From Chryseosolibacter sp036402075 (GTDB taxonomy: Bacteria; Bacteroidota; Bacteroidia; Cytophagales; Cyclobacteriaceae), in contig DASWTP010000110.1 of assembly GCA_036402075.1 (NCBI GenBank), positions 1 to 36,505 of the forward strand: a stretch of 36,505 nucleotides of DNA, in the 5' to 3' direction. Position 1 is the stretch's first letter, and every line of letters begins with the position of its first letter. Positions 25,231-32,616 of the stretch are shown one piece after another. The position numbers and the translations under genes are program-made. Below the pieces are notes generated by a model. The model did no database searches, was not told the origin of the DNA, and worked only from the letters and a program-made list of their open reading frames with translations.

Positions 25231-26208
25231 ATGCCAACTATCAGACGACCAAGAAGAAACCGGAAATCAGAAGCAATTCGATCAATGGTGGAAGAAACGC
25301 AGGTGAAAACAAGCGACCTGATTTTTCCGCTTTTTCTTTTGGATGGCAAAAACAAGAAAGTCGAGGTCGCCAGCATGCCCGGGATTTTCCGTTTGTCGGG
25401 CGACTTGATGCTGAAAGAAATTGAAGAATGCCTTTCACTGGGTATCAAGGCCTTCGATATTTTTCCCGCAGTCGAAGATCAGTATAAAGACAAAACAGCA
25501 ACCCGGAGTTACGATGAAAACTTTTTTTACCTCAAAGTACTGAAAGAGGTAAAGCAACGGTTCCCTGAAGCATGCATCATGACAGACGTGGCAATGGACC
25601 CATACAGCTCTGATGGTCATGATGGCTTTGTGAAAGATGGAAAGATCCTGAACGATGAGACGCTTGAAATCCTGGGCAAAATGGCCCTTGCGCAAGCCGC
25701 CACAGGTATTGATATCCTTGGGCCATCCGATATGATGGATGGCCGAGTGGGTTATATCCGCAGCATGTTGGATAAAAATGGTTTCACCGAGGTTTCCATC
25801 ATGAGCTACACCGCCAAATACGCAAGCGGCTTCTACAACCCTTTCCGCGATGCGCTCGATTCGGCTCCCAAGTTTGGAGACAAGAAGACGTATCAAATGA
25901 ATCCGGCAAACAAACGGGAAGCGCTGATCGAAGCGGCTCTGGATACGGAGGAAGGGGCTGATTTTTTGATGGTAAAACCTGCGCTTGCTTATCTCGACAT
26001 TATTCATCTTCTAAAGGAGAATTCAAATCTGCCAATCGCTGCTTACAATGTCAGCGGTGAATACTCGATGATTAAAGCCGCAGCACAGAAGGGATGGCTT
26101 GATGGCGATCGTGTGATGAAAGAGACGTTGTTAAGTATTAAGCGTGCCGGAGCCGATGTGATACTGACGTACTTCGCGAAGGAATTCGCAATAGCCACGA
26201 AAGGATAA
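25231..26208 (+). CDS. hemB: Delta-aminolevulinic acid dehydratase (porphobilinogen synthase)
   Basis: Condenses two 5-aminolevulinate molecules to porphobilinogen in heme synthesis. 325 residues. The two Schiff-base lysines are K196 in YTAKYASGFYNPFRDA and K249 in MVKPALAYLDI. The metal-site loop DVAMDPYSSDGHDG (119-132) has aspartates (D123, D131) where zinc enzymes have cysteines, so this is the Mg-dependent, cysteine-poor type. The start MPTIRRPRRNRKSEAIR is typical. Heme from this pathway is relevant to the c-type cytochrome operon at 30473-36394, although nothing ties the two genetically. It is transcribed towards a G-rich repeat region. Confidence 0.97.
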   Translation: MPTIRRPRRNRKSEAIRSMVEETQVKTSDLIFPLFLLDGKNKKVEVASMPGIFRLSGDLMLKEIEECLSLGIKAFDIFPAVEDQYKDKTATRSYDENFFYLKVLKEVKQRFPEACIMTDVAMDPYSSDGHDGFVKDGKILNDETLEILGKMALAQAATGIDILGPSDMMDGRVGYIRSMLDKNGFTEVSIMSYTAKYASGFYNPFRDALDSAPKFGDKKTYQMNPANKREALIEAALDTEEGADFLMVKPALAYLDIIHLLKENSNLPIAAYNVSGEYSMIKAAAQKGWLDGDRVMKETLLSIKRAGADVILTYFAKEFAIATKG

Positions 26209-26218
26209 ACCGAAAATC

Positions 26219-26370
26219 CAAGATTCCAAATCAACAGACCTGACAAACAGCTTCTGCCGTAAAATATTTCTTAGCGCTTTTGGATTTCGTTTTTTGCCTT
26301 GGGTTTTGGGCCTTGGGTTTGGATTTTGGGTTTTGGACCTTGGGTTTTGATTTTGGGTTTTGGTTTTTAA
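26219..26370. repeat. G/T-rich word repeats with six GGG runs
   Basis: Downstream of hemB the plus strand repeats TTTTGGG and CTTGGG words. GGG runs lie at 26301, 26308, 26315, 26328, 26342 and 26355; the first four have spacers of 4, 4 and 10 bases, which could allow a G-quadruplex. It is preceded by ATCCAAGATTCCAAATC. The stretch fills the space between the convergent stops of hemB and the 79-aa gene. Confidence 0.7.
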
Positions 26371-26379
26371 ATCGAGTAT

Positions 26380-26619
26380 CTATTGGTGCTTTGTGATCTC
26401 GTCAAGTAGTTCCGCATCCGACAAAGCGTCTATCCAGTTTTCTCCCACATGTATTCTGACGGTCTGGGCTCCACCGGAGGGCGTGCAAACTACCGGAACA
26501 TTTCCGTCCTTATCCTGGATTTTTTCTTTTACATCCTCACTGTTGTCAGCCAACCCTGACAGGGCTTCCACACAAACCCACTTGGTGTTGTTCTGATCCT
26601 GTACTTCCCGTTGTTTCAT
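26380..26619 (-). CDS. 79-residue protein of unknown function
   Basis: A small soluble protein starting MKQREVQDQNNTKWVCVEAL. It has two cysteines (C16 in KWVCVEA and C45 in PVVCTP), an acidic middle (NSEDVKEKIQDKDGN) and a beta-like block VPVVCTPSGGAQTVRIHVGENWIDALSDAELLDEI. There is no signal peptide or membrane segment. I favour this strand because its composition is balanced and protein-like, whereas the opposite frame (26360-26596) is Ser/Phe/Leu-rich, as antisense frames usually are. No domain is recognised. It is isolated between two G/T-rich repeat stretches. Confidence 0.65.
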   Translation of the reverse strand: MKQREVQDQNNTKWVCVEALSGLADNSEDVKEKIQDKDGNVPVVCTPSGGAQTVRIHVGENWIDALSDAELLDEITKHQ

Positions 26620-26661
26620 ATGGATACCGAATTAAAACAACATGCCAACGCTAGACTTCAC

Positions 26662-26718
26662 TTTTGGAGCCTGGGTTTTGTTTTTTGGATCTTGGGTTTT
26701 GGATCTTGGATTTGGTTC
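26662..26718. repeat. Second G/T-rich word-repeat stretch
   Basis: The plus strand again repeats TTTTGG, ATCTTGGG and GGATCTTGG words, resembling the stretch at 26219-26370. The 79-aa gene is therefore flanked on both sides by similar repeats in the same orientation. Confidence 0.6.
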
Positions 26719-26723
26719 GTGGC

Positions 26724-26766
26724 AAAAAAAGAAACTGGCTCCCGACTACCATCAGGAACCAGTCTC
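26724..26766 (-). terminator. Intrinsic terminator of the exported YceI gene
   Basis: On the minus strand GAGACTGGTTCC (26766-26755) pairs with GGAGCCAGTTTC (26742-26731), with two G-T wobbles, around a 12-base loop. Seven Ts follow (26730-26724). It begins about 27 bases after the stop at 26793 and is a well-formed terminator. Confidence 0.85.
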
Positions 26767-26792
26767 AACTACTAAAATGAACCCCCCGTAGC

Positions 26793-27368
26793 TTACTCTT
26801 TTACAAACTCTGTGTTTGCAGTAAATGTCACCTCGTCACTCAACATCGCGCTAGCGTAAGTTGGGCCGACTCCAAAATCTTTGCGGTTAATAGTACCGGA
26901 TACTTTAAATCCAGCCACTGGCTTCTTCAGCATCGGATTTTCAACAGTTCCTCTGTGGATCGCCTGGAGTGTAACCTCTTTTGTCACACCGTGCAGTGTC
27001 AAATCACCTTTTACTTCATATTTCTTGTCAGCAATTTTCTTGAACGACTTACTCTTGAAAGTAAACGTTGGATATTTCGCGGCATCAAGGAAGTCTTCTT
27101 TCATCAGGTGCTCGTCACGTTGTGCGTTCTCAGTGTCAATTGACTTAATGTCACCTGTCAATTCGACAACCGCGTCAGAAAAATCTTCTTTTGAAGATGT
27201 GATCTTAATATCGAACTTCTTGAAAGAGCCTTCAACCTCCGATACCATCAGGTGGGTTACTGCAAACTTCAGGTTCGAGTGTGTCTTGTCTGATTTCCAA
27301 AGAGATGCAACCTCGGCAAACGAGAACATGGCTACTGCAGCCAGAACAATGAGTGTAATTCTTTTCAT
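26793..27368 (-). CDS. Exported YceI-family lipid-binding protein
   Basis: 191 residues. A Sec signal peptide (MKRITLIVLAAVAMFSFAE) precedes a YceI beta-barrel: SLWKSDKTHSNLKFAVTHLMVSEVEGSFKKFD, SIDTENAQRDEHLMKEDFLDAAKYPTFTFKSKSF, and VKGDLTLHGVTKEVTLQ, all standard family blocks. YceI proteins bind polyisoprenoid-type lipids in the periplasm; the ligand here is inferred only. I use the ATG at 27366-27368 because the in-frame extension to 27413 adds 15 non-family residues before the signal. A terminator follows at 26724-26766. It is related to, but clearly diverged from, the cytoplasmic YceI gene upstream. Confidence 0.93.
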   Translation of the reverse strand: MKRITLIVLAAVAMFSFAEVASLWKSDKTHSNLKFAVTHLMVSEVEGSFKKFDIKITSSKEDFSDAVVELTGDIKSIDTENAQRDEHLMKEDFLDAAKYPTFTFKSKSFKKIADKKYEVKGDLTLHGVTKEVTLQAIHRGTVENPMLKKPVAGFKVSGTINRKDFGVGPTYASAMLSDEVTFTANTEFVKE

Positions 27369-27488
27369 ATTGAATGTGTTTTTTTTCGATTGATGGAGCA
27401 AAGGTGCATCCACTGTGAAAATTCTCTCTTACCAAATGTTAAGAAATCGGATGTTCAGCCAATTTATATTTCCGCAAACGATAACAAT

Positions 27489-27516
27489 AAAAAATCCCGT
27501 GACGTAAACCACGGGA
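27489..27516 (-). terminator. Intrinsic terminator of the ygiD-yceI transcript
   Basis: TCCCGTG (27495-27501) and CACGGGA (27510-27516) form a perfect 7-bp stem with an 8-base loop. On the minus strand six Ts (27494-27489) follow. It is about 110 bases downstream of the stop at 27628 and separates the two YceI genes. Confidence 0.85.
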
Positions 27517-27520
27517 AAAA

Positions 27521-27551
27521 GGCTGCAAGCTTCAAGGCTGCAAGCTACAAG
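27521..27551. repeat. GCTGCAAGC word repeat
   Basis: GGCTGCAAGC occurs at 27521 and again at 27535, with TTCAA between and CTACAAG after. It sits right beside the terminator hairpin at 27489-27516. Confidence 0.55.
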
Positions 27552-27627
27552 TAAGTGATGCTATGTCGGAAAGCGGTCATCGGATGGATGGACTATTTGC
27601 CTCGCTTGCCACTTTCACGGCAGTCTC

Positions 27628-28158
27628 CTACGCTGCTTTCACCAACTGGATCTCAGCTGCAATCTTTACATCATCGCTCACGAGCACGCCACCGGTTTCA
27701 AGCGCTGCATTCCAGTTCAGACCGAAGTCTTTGCGGTTGAGTTTTCCGGACACGGTAAAACCGGCTTTCGTATTTCCCCAAGGATCTTTGTTGATTCCAC
27801 CAAATTCAACATCCAGCACGATTGGCTTGGTAATGCCTTTGATGGTCAGGTTTCCATGAAGTTTCAAATCGCTTCCGCTCTTTTCAATTTTAGTTGATTT
27901 AAAAGTCACCTCTTTGTTTGTGTCCACGTCAAAGAAGTCTGCGGAGCGAAGGTGTGCATCGCGTTGCTCGTTTCCTGTATTGATCGAAGCCAATTTACCT
28001 GAAAACGTAACATCAGCATTCACAAAGTCATCAGAGGCAGATGTAGCCTCCACATTATAGTCGGTCAGTAATCCTGTCACGTTTGTGATCATCATGTGTT
28101 TTACTTTGAAAGACACTTCACTGTGTGCAGGGTCCAAGGTCCATTTCGTTTTGCTCAT
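27628..28158 (-). CDS. Cytoplasmic YceI-family protein
   Basis: 176 residues with no signal peptide. The protein begins directly with the barrel: MSKTKWTLDPAHSEVSFKVKHMMITNVTGLLTDY, then SINTGNEQRDAHLRSADFFDVDTNKEVTFKSTKI, HGNLTIKGITKPIVLDVEFGG and GKLNRKDFGLNWNAALETGGVLVSDDVKIAAEIQLVK. These are strong YceI signatures, and the last block is the typical family C-terminus. Family members are usually periplasmic, so the lack of a signal is notable, although such forms are common in Bacteroidota. It follows the ygiD-like gene by 29 bases and ends at its own terminator, so the two form a likely operon. Confidence 0.94.
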   Translation of the reverse strand: MSKTKWTLDPAHSEVSFKVKHMMITNVTGLLTDYNVEATSASDDFVNADVTFSGKLASINTGNEQRDAHLRSADFFDVDTNKEVTFKSTKIEKSGSDLKLHGNLTIKGITKPIVLDVEFGGINKDPWGNTKAGFTVSGKLNRKDFGLNWNAALETGGVLVSDDVKIAAEIQLVKAA

Positions 28159-28187
28159 AATCGTTAATGTTTATAGTGTGAAATATG

Positions 28188-29078
28188 TTAGCCTATTTTT
28201 ACAGAAGTCATCGTAATTGATCCGGCCACAGCCTTATCATTGAAGAAAACCTGCTCTTCTTTTTTGTCATGCAGTGCCAATGCATATAACAAGGGGTAAT
28301 AGTGGTCGGGTGTTGGAATTGCAAGGAGCGCATCCTTATGTAATTTCTGATAGTTGATCAGTGCCTGATGATCGCCATTGCCAATCTTGTGTTTGAAGAT
28401 TGTGTTCATCTCCAGGGCCCAGTCGAAACCATGTTCCGTATTAAGGTTTCCAGCACTTCCCGGAGGCAACTGAATCATCCGAAGGTTATGCACCATGTTT
28501 CCACTCGCCAGTATGAGAACACCCTTTTTTCGCAACGATGCCAGTTCCTTCGCCAGCTCGTAATGATATTGAGGAGGTTTGTGATAGTCGATGCTAAGCT
28601 GAAGCACCGGAATATTTGCATCCGGGAACATTTGCTTTGTAATCGACCAGGCTCCGTGATCAAGACCCCAATCGTGGTCGAGGCCAACGGTGGTAGATTG
28701 AAACAACGCAGCAGTCTCTTTAGCGAGCGCTGGATCGCCAGGCGCGGGATACTGCACTTCATGAAGCTCGCGCGGGAATCCACCGAAATCATGAATTGTC
28801 TTTGGATTCGTCATTGCAGTTATGTGTGTACCGCGCGTAAGCCAGTGAGCCGAAACAACAAGAACCGCCTTAGGAGTCGGCAGCTCTTTGCCCATTTTCC
28901 GCCACCGTTGACTGAATTCATTGTCTTCGATTGCATTCATGGGCGAACCATGGCCGACAAAAAGCACAGGCATTTTCTGATCCTGTTCGTTAAGGTCGTC
29001 TGTGAAATTGCGAAATGCTGATAATGTTGTCATACCTGCCGCTGCTGTCATTAATTGAACAAACCGCTTGCGTTTCAT
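28188..29078 (-). CDS. ygiD: LigB-type extradiol dioxygenase (YgiD/DODA family) with signal-like N-terminus
   Basis: 296 residues. The core from residue 36 (MPVLFVGHGSPMNAIEDNEF) is the 4,5-DOPA extradiol dioxygenase family: H43 in GHGSP, H78 in VSAHWL, H141 in GLDHGAWS and H197 in SGNMVHNL are the conserved histidines that bind the metal or act in catalysis. The product opens catechol-type rings; the natural substrate here is unknown. Residues 1-22 (MKRKRFVQLMTAAAGMTTLSAF) look like a signal peptide (basic, then hydrophobic), but there is no RR pair, so the export route is uncertain. A -7 match ends five bases before the ATG. It is probably co-transcribed with the YceI gene and divergent from the Crp/Fnr gene. 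Confidence 0.9.
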   Translation of the reverse strand: MKRKRFVQLMTAAAGMTTLSAFRNFTDDLNEQDQKMPVLFVGHGSPMNAIEDNEFSQRWRKMGKELPTPKAVLVVSAHWLTRGTHITAMTNPKTIHDFGGFPRELHEVQYPAPGDPALAKETAALFQSTTVGLDHDWGLDHGAWSITKQMFPDANIPVLQLSIDYHKPPQYHYELAKELASLRKKGVLILASGNMVHNLRMIQLPPGSAGNLNTEHGFDWALEMNTIFKHKIGNGDHQALINYQKLHKDALLAIPTPDHYYPLLYALALHDKKEEQVFFNDKAVAGSITMTSVKIG

Positions 29079-29082
29079 GTAT

Positions 29083-29090
29083 CAAATGTA
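29083..29090 (-). promoter_or_regulatory. ygiD: -7 element abutting the ygiD start codon
   Basis: The minus strand reads TACATTTG, a perfect TAnnTTTG match, ending five bases before the ATG. If used, transcription would begin at or next to the start codon, giving a leaderless mRNA, as also suggested for glyS. Confidence 0.5.
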
Positions 29091-29129
29091 GACCCGGAAC
29101 GACCCGCTTGGCATTGATGTATGATAAGA

Positions 29130-29240
29130 AAGCTGCGAGCCTTGAGCCACGAGCCACGAGCCTTGAGCGTGCAATGACCTGCTGTAACGTACTACTTGGA
29201 AGAATAACCCCCTCGAAGCGCGAAGCTCGAAGCTCAAAGC
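29130..29240. repeat. Two GAGCC/GAAGC word-repeat blocks in the divergent ygiD/crp gap
   Basis: 29130-29170 repeats GAGCCTTGAGCCACGAGCC-type words. 29212-29240 repeats GAAGCTCGAAGCTC-type words. Each has a period of about 7-9 bases. They lie between the ygiD promoter and the Crp/Fnr gene, where an operator would be expected, but their low-complexity form does not look like a dyad operator. Confidence 0.65.
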
Positions 29241-29264
29241 TATTTTTTCCTATTTTTACCCCAC

Positions 29265-29843
29265 ATGTTTTCCGTATTCGCAGATTACCTGAAACAAAGG
29301 ATTCCCATCACCGATCAGCAATTGAAGGAGGCGGAATCCCTTTTTAAGACTAAGAAAGTAGAGAAAGGAAAGATCCTTTTACAACTAGGCGAGGTGTGTC
29401 AGTACACATATTTCATTACCAACGGGTGCTTGCGAAGCTATGTAATTGACGACAAGGGTAAGGAACACATTCTGCAGTTTGCCATCGAGAACTGGTGGAT
29501 TTCAGAGCAGATCAGCTTTGTCAACCACGAGCCCTCTATGTATTTTATTGATGCCGTTGAAGACACGGAGTTCGTGCAAACGGATGAGCAGGGCTGGAAC
29601 GAATTTCACAAGCTCATTCCGGCTGCCAGCGATATGAACCGGAAACTTCAGCTCAATAGTTTGCGTTCATTTCAAAAAAGGCTTGTAAGTCATTTGAGTG
29701 CATCGGGCGAAGAACGTTACCTCTCCTTTATCAAAACGTATCCACCGTTGGCGTTGCGATTACCCCAAAAGATGATCGCATCGTATCTCGGTGTAACGCC
29801 AGAGTCATTGAGCAGGATTCGCAAAGAATTAGCTATGCAATGA
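29265..29843 (+). CDS. Crp/Fnr-family transcriptional regulator
   Basis: 192 residues. An N-terminal cyclic-nucleotide-binding-type barrel (about 20-115: KVEKGKILLQLGEVCQYTYFITNGCLRSYVIDDKGKEHILQF) is followed by a dimerisation helix and a C-terminal helix-turn-helix (PLALRLPQKMIASYLGVTPESLSRIRKELAM, about 162-191). No Fnr-type cysteine cluster is seen, and the cAMP-binding residues are not conserved, so the effector is unknown; this is the common Bacteroidota subfamily. It is divergent from ygiD, so it may control ygiD and the YceI gene and itself, which is inference from position only. Confidence 0.93.
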   Translation: MFSVFADYLKQRIPITDQQLKEAESLFKTKKVEKGKILLQLGEVCQYTYFITNGCLRSYVIDDKGKEHILQFAIENWWISEQISFVNHEPSMYFIDAVEDTEFVQTDEQGWNEFHKLIPAASDMNRKLQLNSLRSFQKRLVSHLSASGEERYLSFIKTYPPLALRLPQKMIASYLGVTPESLSRIRKELAMQ

Positions 29844-29920
29844 TTTCTTATCATGGATCAATGCATTTTGAACAGGGTTGTATGATTTTTGGATCCGAAA
29901 GCGGTAAATTGTAAGTGCAC

Positions 29921-30412
29921 ATGGAAAGCGTGAAAATAAACAGCGATGGAATGGAGTATTCTGCGCGTTTTGTGGTCAAAAACCTCGAGCGGCAGATCCA
30001 GTTTTATACCGAAACGGTCGGGCTGCAGCTTCAATGGCGAAATGAATATGAAGCTGGCCTTGGCGGTTGCAATGTCAACCTGCTCCTGCTTACCACGAAG
30101 ACCATCCGCGATGCCGACAAATCTATTAGTTTGAAGTTACCAGGCAGACGTCACCTGGCAATTGTTATAGGACGATTGTGCACCTTGCAATACTCAAACG
30201 AGAGGATCGACCATGGTAGAAGACAGTCAACTCATTTGGTCGACCCTGAGGGCAACCACGTTGAAGTCTTCGTAGACGGAGATCCAAATGCTCCCGAAAT
30301 TTCGAAACCGTTGGACATTGAGGCACTCTTCAACGAACTGGATCCGGATGACAGGCTGTGTGACAAAATGCCGGCTGAAAAGACCGAAGTAAAAACCACC
30401 AAGGCACAGTAA
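29921..30412 (+). CDS. VOC-fold protein, catechol-dioxygenase-like, incomplete metal site
   Basis: 163 residues from the ATG at 29921; a GTG two codons earlier is also possible. The vicinal-oxygen-chelate fold is seen in FVVKNLERQIQFYTETVGLQLQWR (the usual betaalpha start), LPGRRHLAIVIG, and THLVDPEGNHVEVFVDGDPN, the CatE/extradiol-like C-terminal block, with H and E positions that bind metal. At the place of the usual first His of module 1 (HVxLxVxDLE) this protein has SARFVVKNLE, and the third module is short, so catalytic metal binding is doubtful. A charged tail of about 35 residues rich in K, T and E ends it. It lies 77 bases after the Crp/Fnr gene on the same strand. Confidence 0.8.
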   Translation: MESVKINSDGMEYSARFVVKNLERQIQFYTETVGLQLQWRNEYEAGLGGCNVNLLLLTTKTIRDADKSISLKLPGRRHLAIVIGRLCTLQYSNERIDHGRRQSTHLVDPEGNHVEVFVDGDPNAPEISKPLDIEALFNELDPDDRLCDKMPAEKTEVKTTKAQ

Positions 30413-30472
30413 TCCAATAGCGATCCTAATAAGATTGACACGCAAGTTCAAATCATTTCCTTCCGCCAATCG

Positions 30473-32614
30473 CTAATTAAAAAACACCTCGTCCACCATT
30501 AACCATCCTTTGTCTTTCGGTGCTTTCCGGAACGGTGGCAACGTTGAGAGCGTTTTTGCTACGAGCTTGTAACAGGCGTATTTTGCCGGGGAAAAAGTAA
30601 GATCGGCACCTTCGATCCTGGTCGAAACATAATTCGTGGGTTGGGCAGGCCGATCGGTGGCCAGCAACACCAAATGGTCCTTATCATTACCACCCCACAG
30701 CTGAATCTCAGAAGGCGGCATACACATGGCATTCACGTTTCTTGCATAACTCAATGTGACGCTTGATATGGATGGCGCATTTTTATCAAAGTAAAACAGC
30801 GCTTCGAGGTTTTGATTCCGGAACCCCATCCACACCGGGTCGCGATAGAAATCAGGCATCCCTTTTCGGCCATCAGTCAACGTAGATGCGCCCTCGCCTG
30901 CATAACGATCTTCCGGCTTTGTGAGTAACTCAGCACGGTCAGGCTTGAATCCCTCCGGGAAGAAAATATGTTCCGCTCCATTACTGCTTAGCCATCCATC
31001 TTTGAAAGCCTTCACCTTTATAATTGAATACTGCTTCAGGGCGATTGGCTCTTTGTAAATTTCACCGCTCACGCTGTCAGGCATGTCGCTGTTGATGGAA
31101 TAGCGGATCATCGCCCCTGGCAAGTTGTGTCTATATGAAACTTTTTCACTGGTTTTTAAAACCTGGCCTTCATTGCGTAAGATCGGTGGGCTTAGCCGCA
31201 AGACTTCCTTGTCATCCGGTTGAAATCCAATGTCCCACAGAATTGCTCGGTTCAATTTTCGCAGCTCCTCCAGATCATCGCTACTTACCGCAGTGTTCCA
31301 TAAATAAATTTCCTTTATCGAGCGATTCCTTTCGAAGACACGCAAGTGCTCCGCATTAACTTTTGTTCCGGAAAGAGAAAGAATTTGCAGGTTGGAGAGC
31401 CCATTCAAGGCTGACAATCCGTGGCCGTCAATGTTTGTTTGATTCAGGATAAGCTTTTCAAGATTCGGGAATTGTTTCAGCGTTTCGAGGTCTTTATCCG
31501 CGACCGGCATTTTCGAAAGATTTATAGTAACTAGCTGCTCGCCTACACCACGCAACTCCTCAACCATCTTTGATTGAAATTCACCTGCAAGAAAAAAATC
31601 CGCTTGTAGCGCGGGTTCGTTTGCCGCAATTTGAAATACAGTTCGGTACGGTGTATTGAGTGACTTGATTTTTTCGGGTGACGCTGATGCAAATTTATAG
31701 ATCGATGTTTCCGGGGATCCGTGATACTTCTCTGCTATCGCTATTGCTCGCAGTCGAAGGCTGTCGCTTTCAGGCAGCTCGTTCAATCTTGCCTTGAAGT
31801 CAGCGCCCCCTGAAACCCAGCTCGAGATAAACGCAATTTCTTCTGCCGTCAGCTGTGCTTTGTCTTTTGGCGGCATGTGTTTCTTGTGATCAATTGGCAA
31901 ATTCAACCTGTCCATCAGCAGACTCTCATGTGCTTTCCACAATGGTCCATTTTTACCGCCCTTCTCAATGGCGGCCTTGGAAGTCAAGACTAACTTTCCT
32001 TTCGCTTTCTGATCGTTGTGGCAGCTGTAGCATTTGGCTTCCAGCACAGGCTCGATCGCGGCAGCAAAAACAGTTGAGCTGTCCGAGAGTTCCCGGTGTG
32101 ATGGAGCAGTAGTACCCGCCATTGGGCCAAGAATGAAATCTTCACCATGTGTCAGGTTTGCTCCAAAATGCCCGGTAAGCACCAATATGAAGGTGCCGGC
32201 AACAAGTGCGGGTCGAAGGATTTTCACATCGACCGAAAAAGAAATCAGTGCCCAGCATAAAAAGCTGAGCACAACGCCCAACCACTTGTGAAATATTAAA
32301 TCGGTTTCGGTATAACCGCCTTCAAGTGAAAGAATGAGTCCCATAAAGGCCGACAACGAAGCGGTGAATGCACTCAGAAATAAAAGAAAACTGAACAGCT
32401 CTTTATACGACTCCGAAAACAACCGTTGACCGAAGGCAATGAGTGTTGTAATGAGGAGTAAGCCAATCGGAAGATGCAAGATGAGCGGATGGACTCTCCC
32501 CACGGATTGAAGCCAGGCTGGAACGCTGAGCTGTTTTTCAAAAATCAGAACAACAGTAATGAGCACCTGAAGGGCAAGAACGCAGTAGGCGATGACGCGC
32601 TTGAATAACTCCAT
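30473..32614 (-). CDS. Membrane c-type cytochrome with DUF2231, LRR and C-terminal carbohydrate-type domain
   Basis: 713 residues. Order of parts: an N-terminal membrane region (segments near 7-25, 43-62, 73-95, 107-126 and 134-150) matching DUF2231 with VHPLILHLPIGLLL; a Planctomycete-type cytochrome c domain with C195-Y-S-C198-H199 and a likely axial Met in HMPPKDK (247); leucine-rich repeats (about 365-480: LVTINLSKMPVADKDLETLKQFPNLEKLILNQTNIDGHGLSALNG); then a beta-rich part resembling chitobiase C-terminal/F5-8C-like domains (about 505-713). It should be anchored in the inner membrane with heme outside. It is the last gene of the three-gene operon, two bases after the DUF1501 stop. It most likely passes or senses electrons; the partner is unknown. 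Confidence 0.85.
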   Translation of the reverse strand: MELFKRVIAYCVLALQVLITVVLIFEKQLSVPAWLQSVGRVHPLILHLPIGLLLITTLIAFGQRLFSESYKELFSFLLFLSAFTASLSAFMGLILSLEGGYTETDLIFHKWLGVVLSFLCWALISFSVDVKILRPALVAGTFILVLTGHFGANLTHGEDFILGPMAGTTAPSHRELSDSSTVFAAAIEPVLEAKCYSCHNDQKAKGKLVLTSKAAIEKGGKNGPLWKAHESLLMDRLNLPIDHKKHMPPKDKAQLTAEEIAFISSWVSGGADFKARLNELPESDSLRLRAIAIAEKYHGSPETSIYKFASASPEKIKSLNTPYRTVFQIAANEPALQADFFLAGEFQSKMVEELRGVGEQLVTINLSKMPVADKDLETLKQFPNLEKLILNQTNIDGHGLSALNGLSNLQILSLSGTKVNAEHLRVFERNRSIKEIYLWNTAVSSDDLEELRKLNRAILWDIGFQPDDKEVLRLSPPILRNEGQVLKTSEKVSYRHNLPGAMIRYSINSDMPDSVSGEIYKEPIALKQYSIIKVKAFKDGWLSSNGAEHIFFPEGFKPDRAELLTKPEDRYAGEGASTLTDGRKGMPDFYRDPVWMGFRNQNLEALFYFDKNAPSISSVTLSYARNVNAMCMPPSEIQLWGGNDKDHLVLLATDRPAQPTNYVSTRIEGADLTFSPAKYACYKLVAKTLSTLPPFRKAPKDKGWLMVDEVFFN

Positions 32615-32616
32615 GA

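Noticed and set aside
25435..26007. 190-residue open frame opposite hemB
   Set aside because: It lies wholly inside hemB, whose motifs are complete, and has no recognisable domain.
26301..26357. Telomere-like repeat marking a linear replicon end
   Set aside because: The TTTTGGG words are imperfect, internal to the sequence and flanked by ordinary genes; nothing suggests a chromosome end.
26793..28158. Recent tandem duplication of YceI genes
   Set aside because: The two proteins share family motifs but differ through most of their length and in having a signal peptide, so they are old paralogues.
28368..29021. 217-residue open frame opposite ygiD
   Set aside because: The minus-strand dioxygenase has all family histidines; the opposite frame is rich in Arg, His and Cys with no motif.
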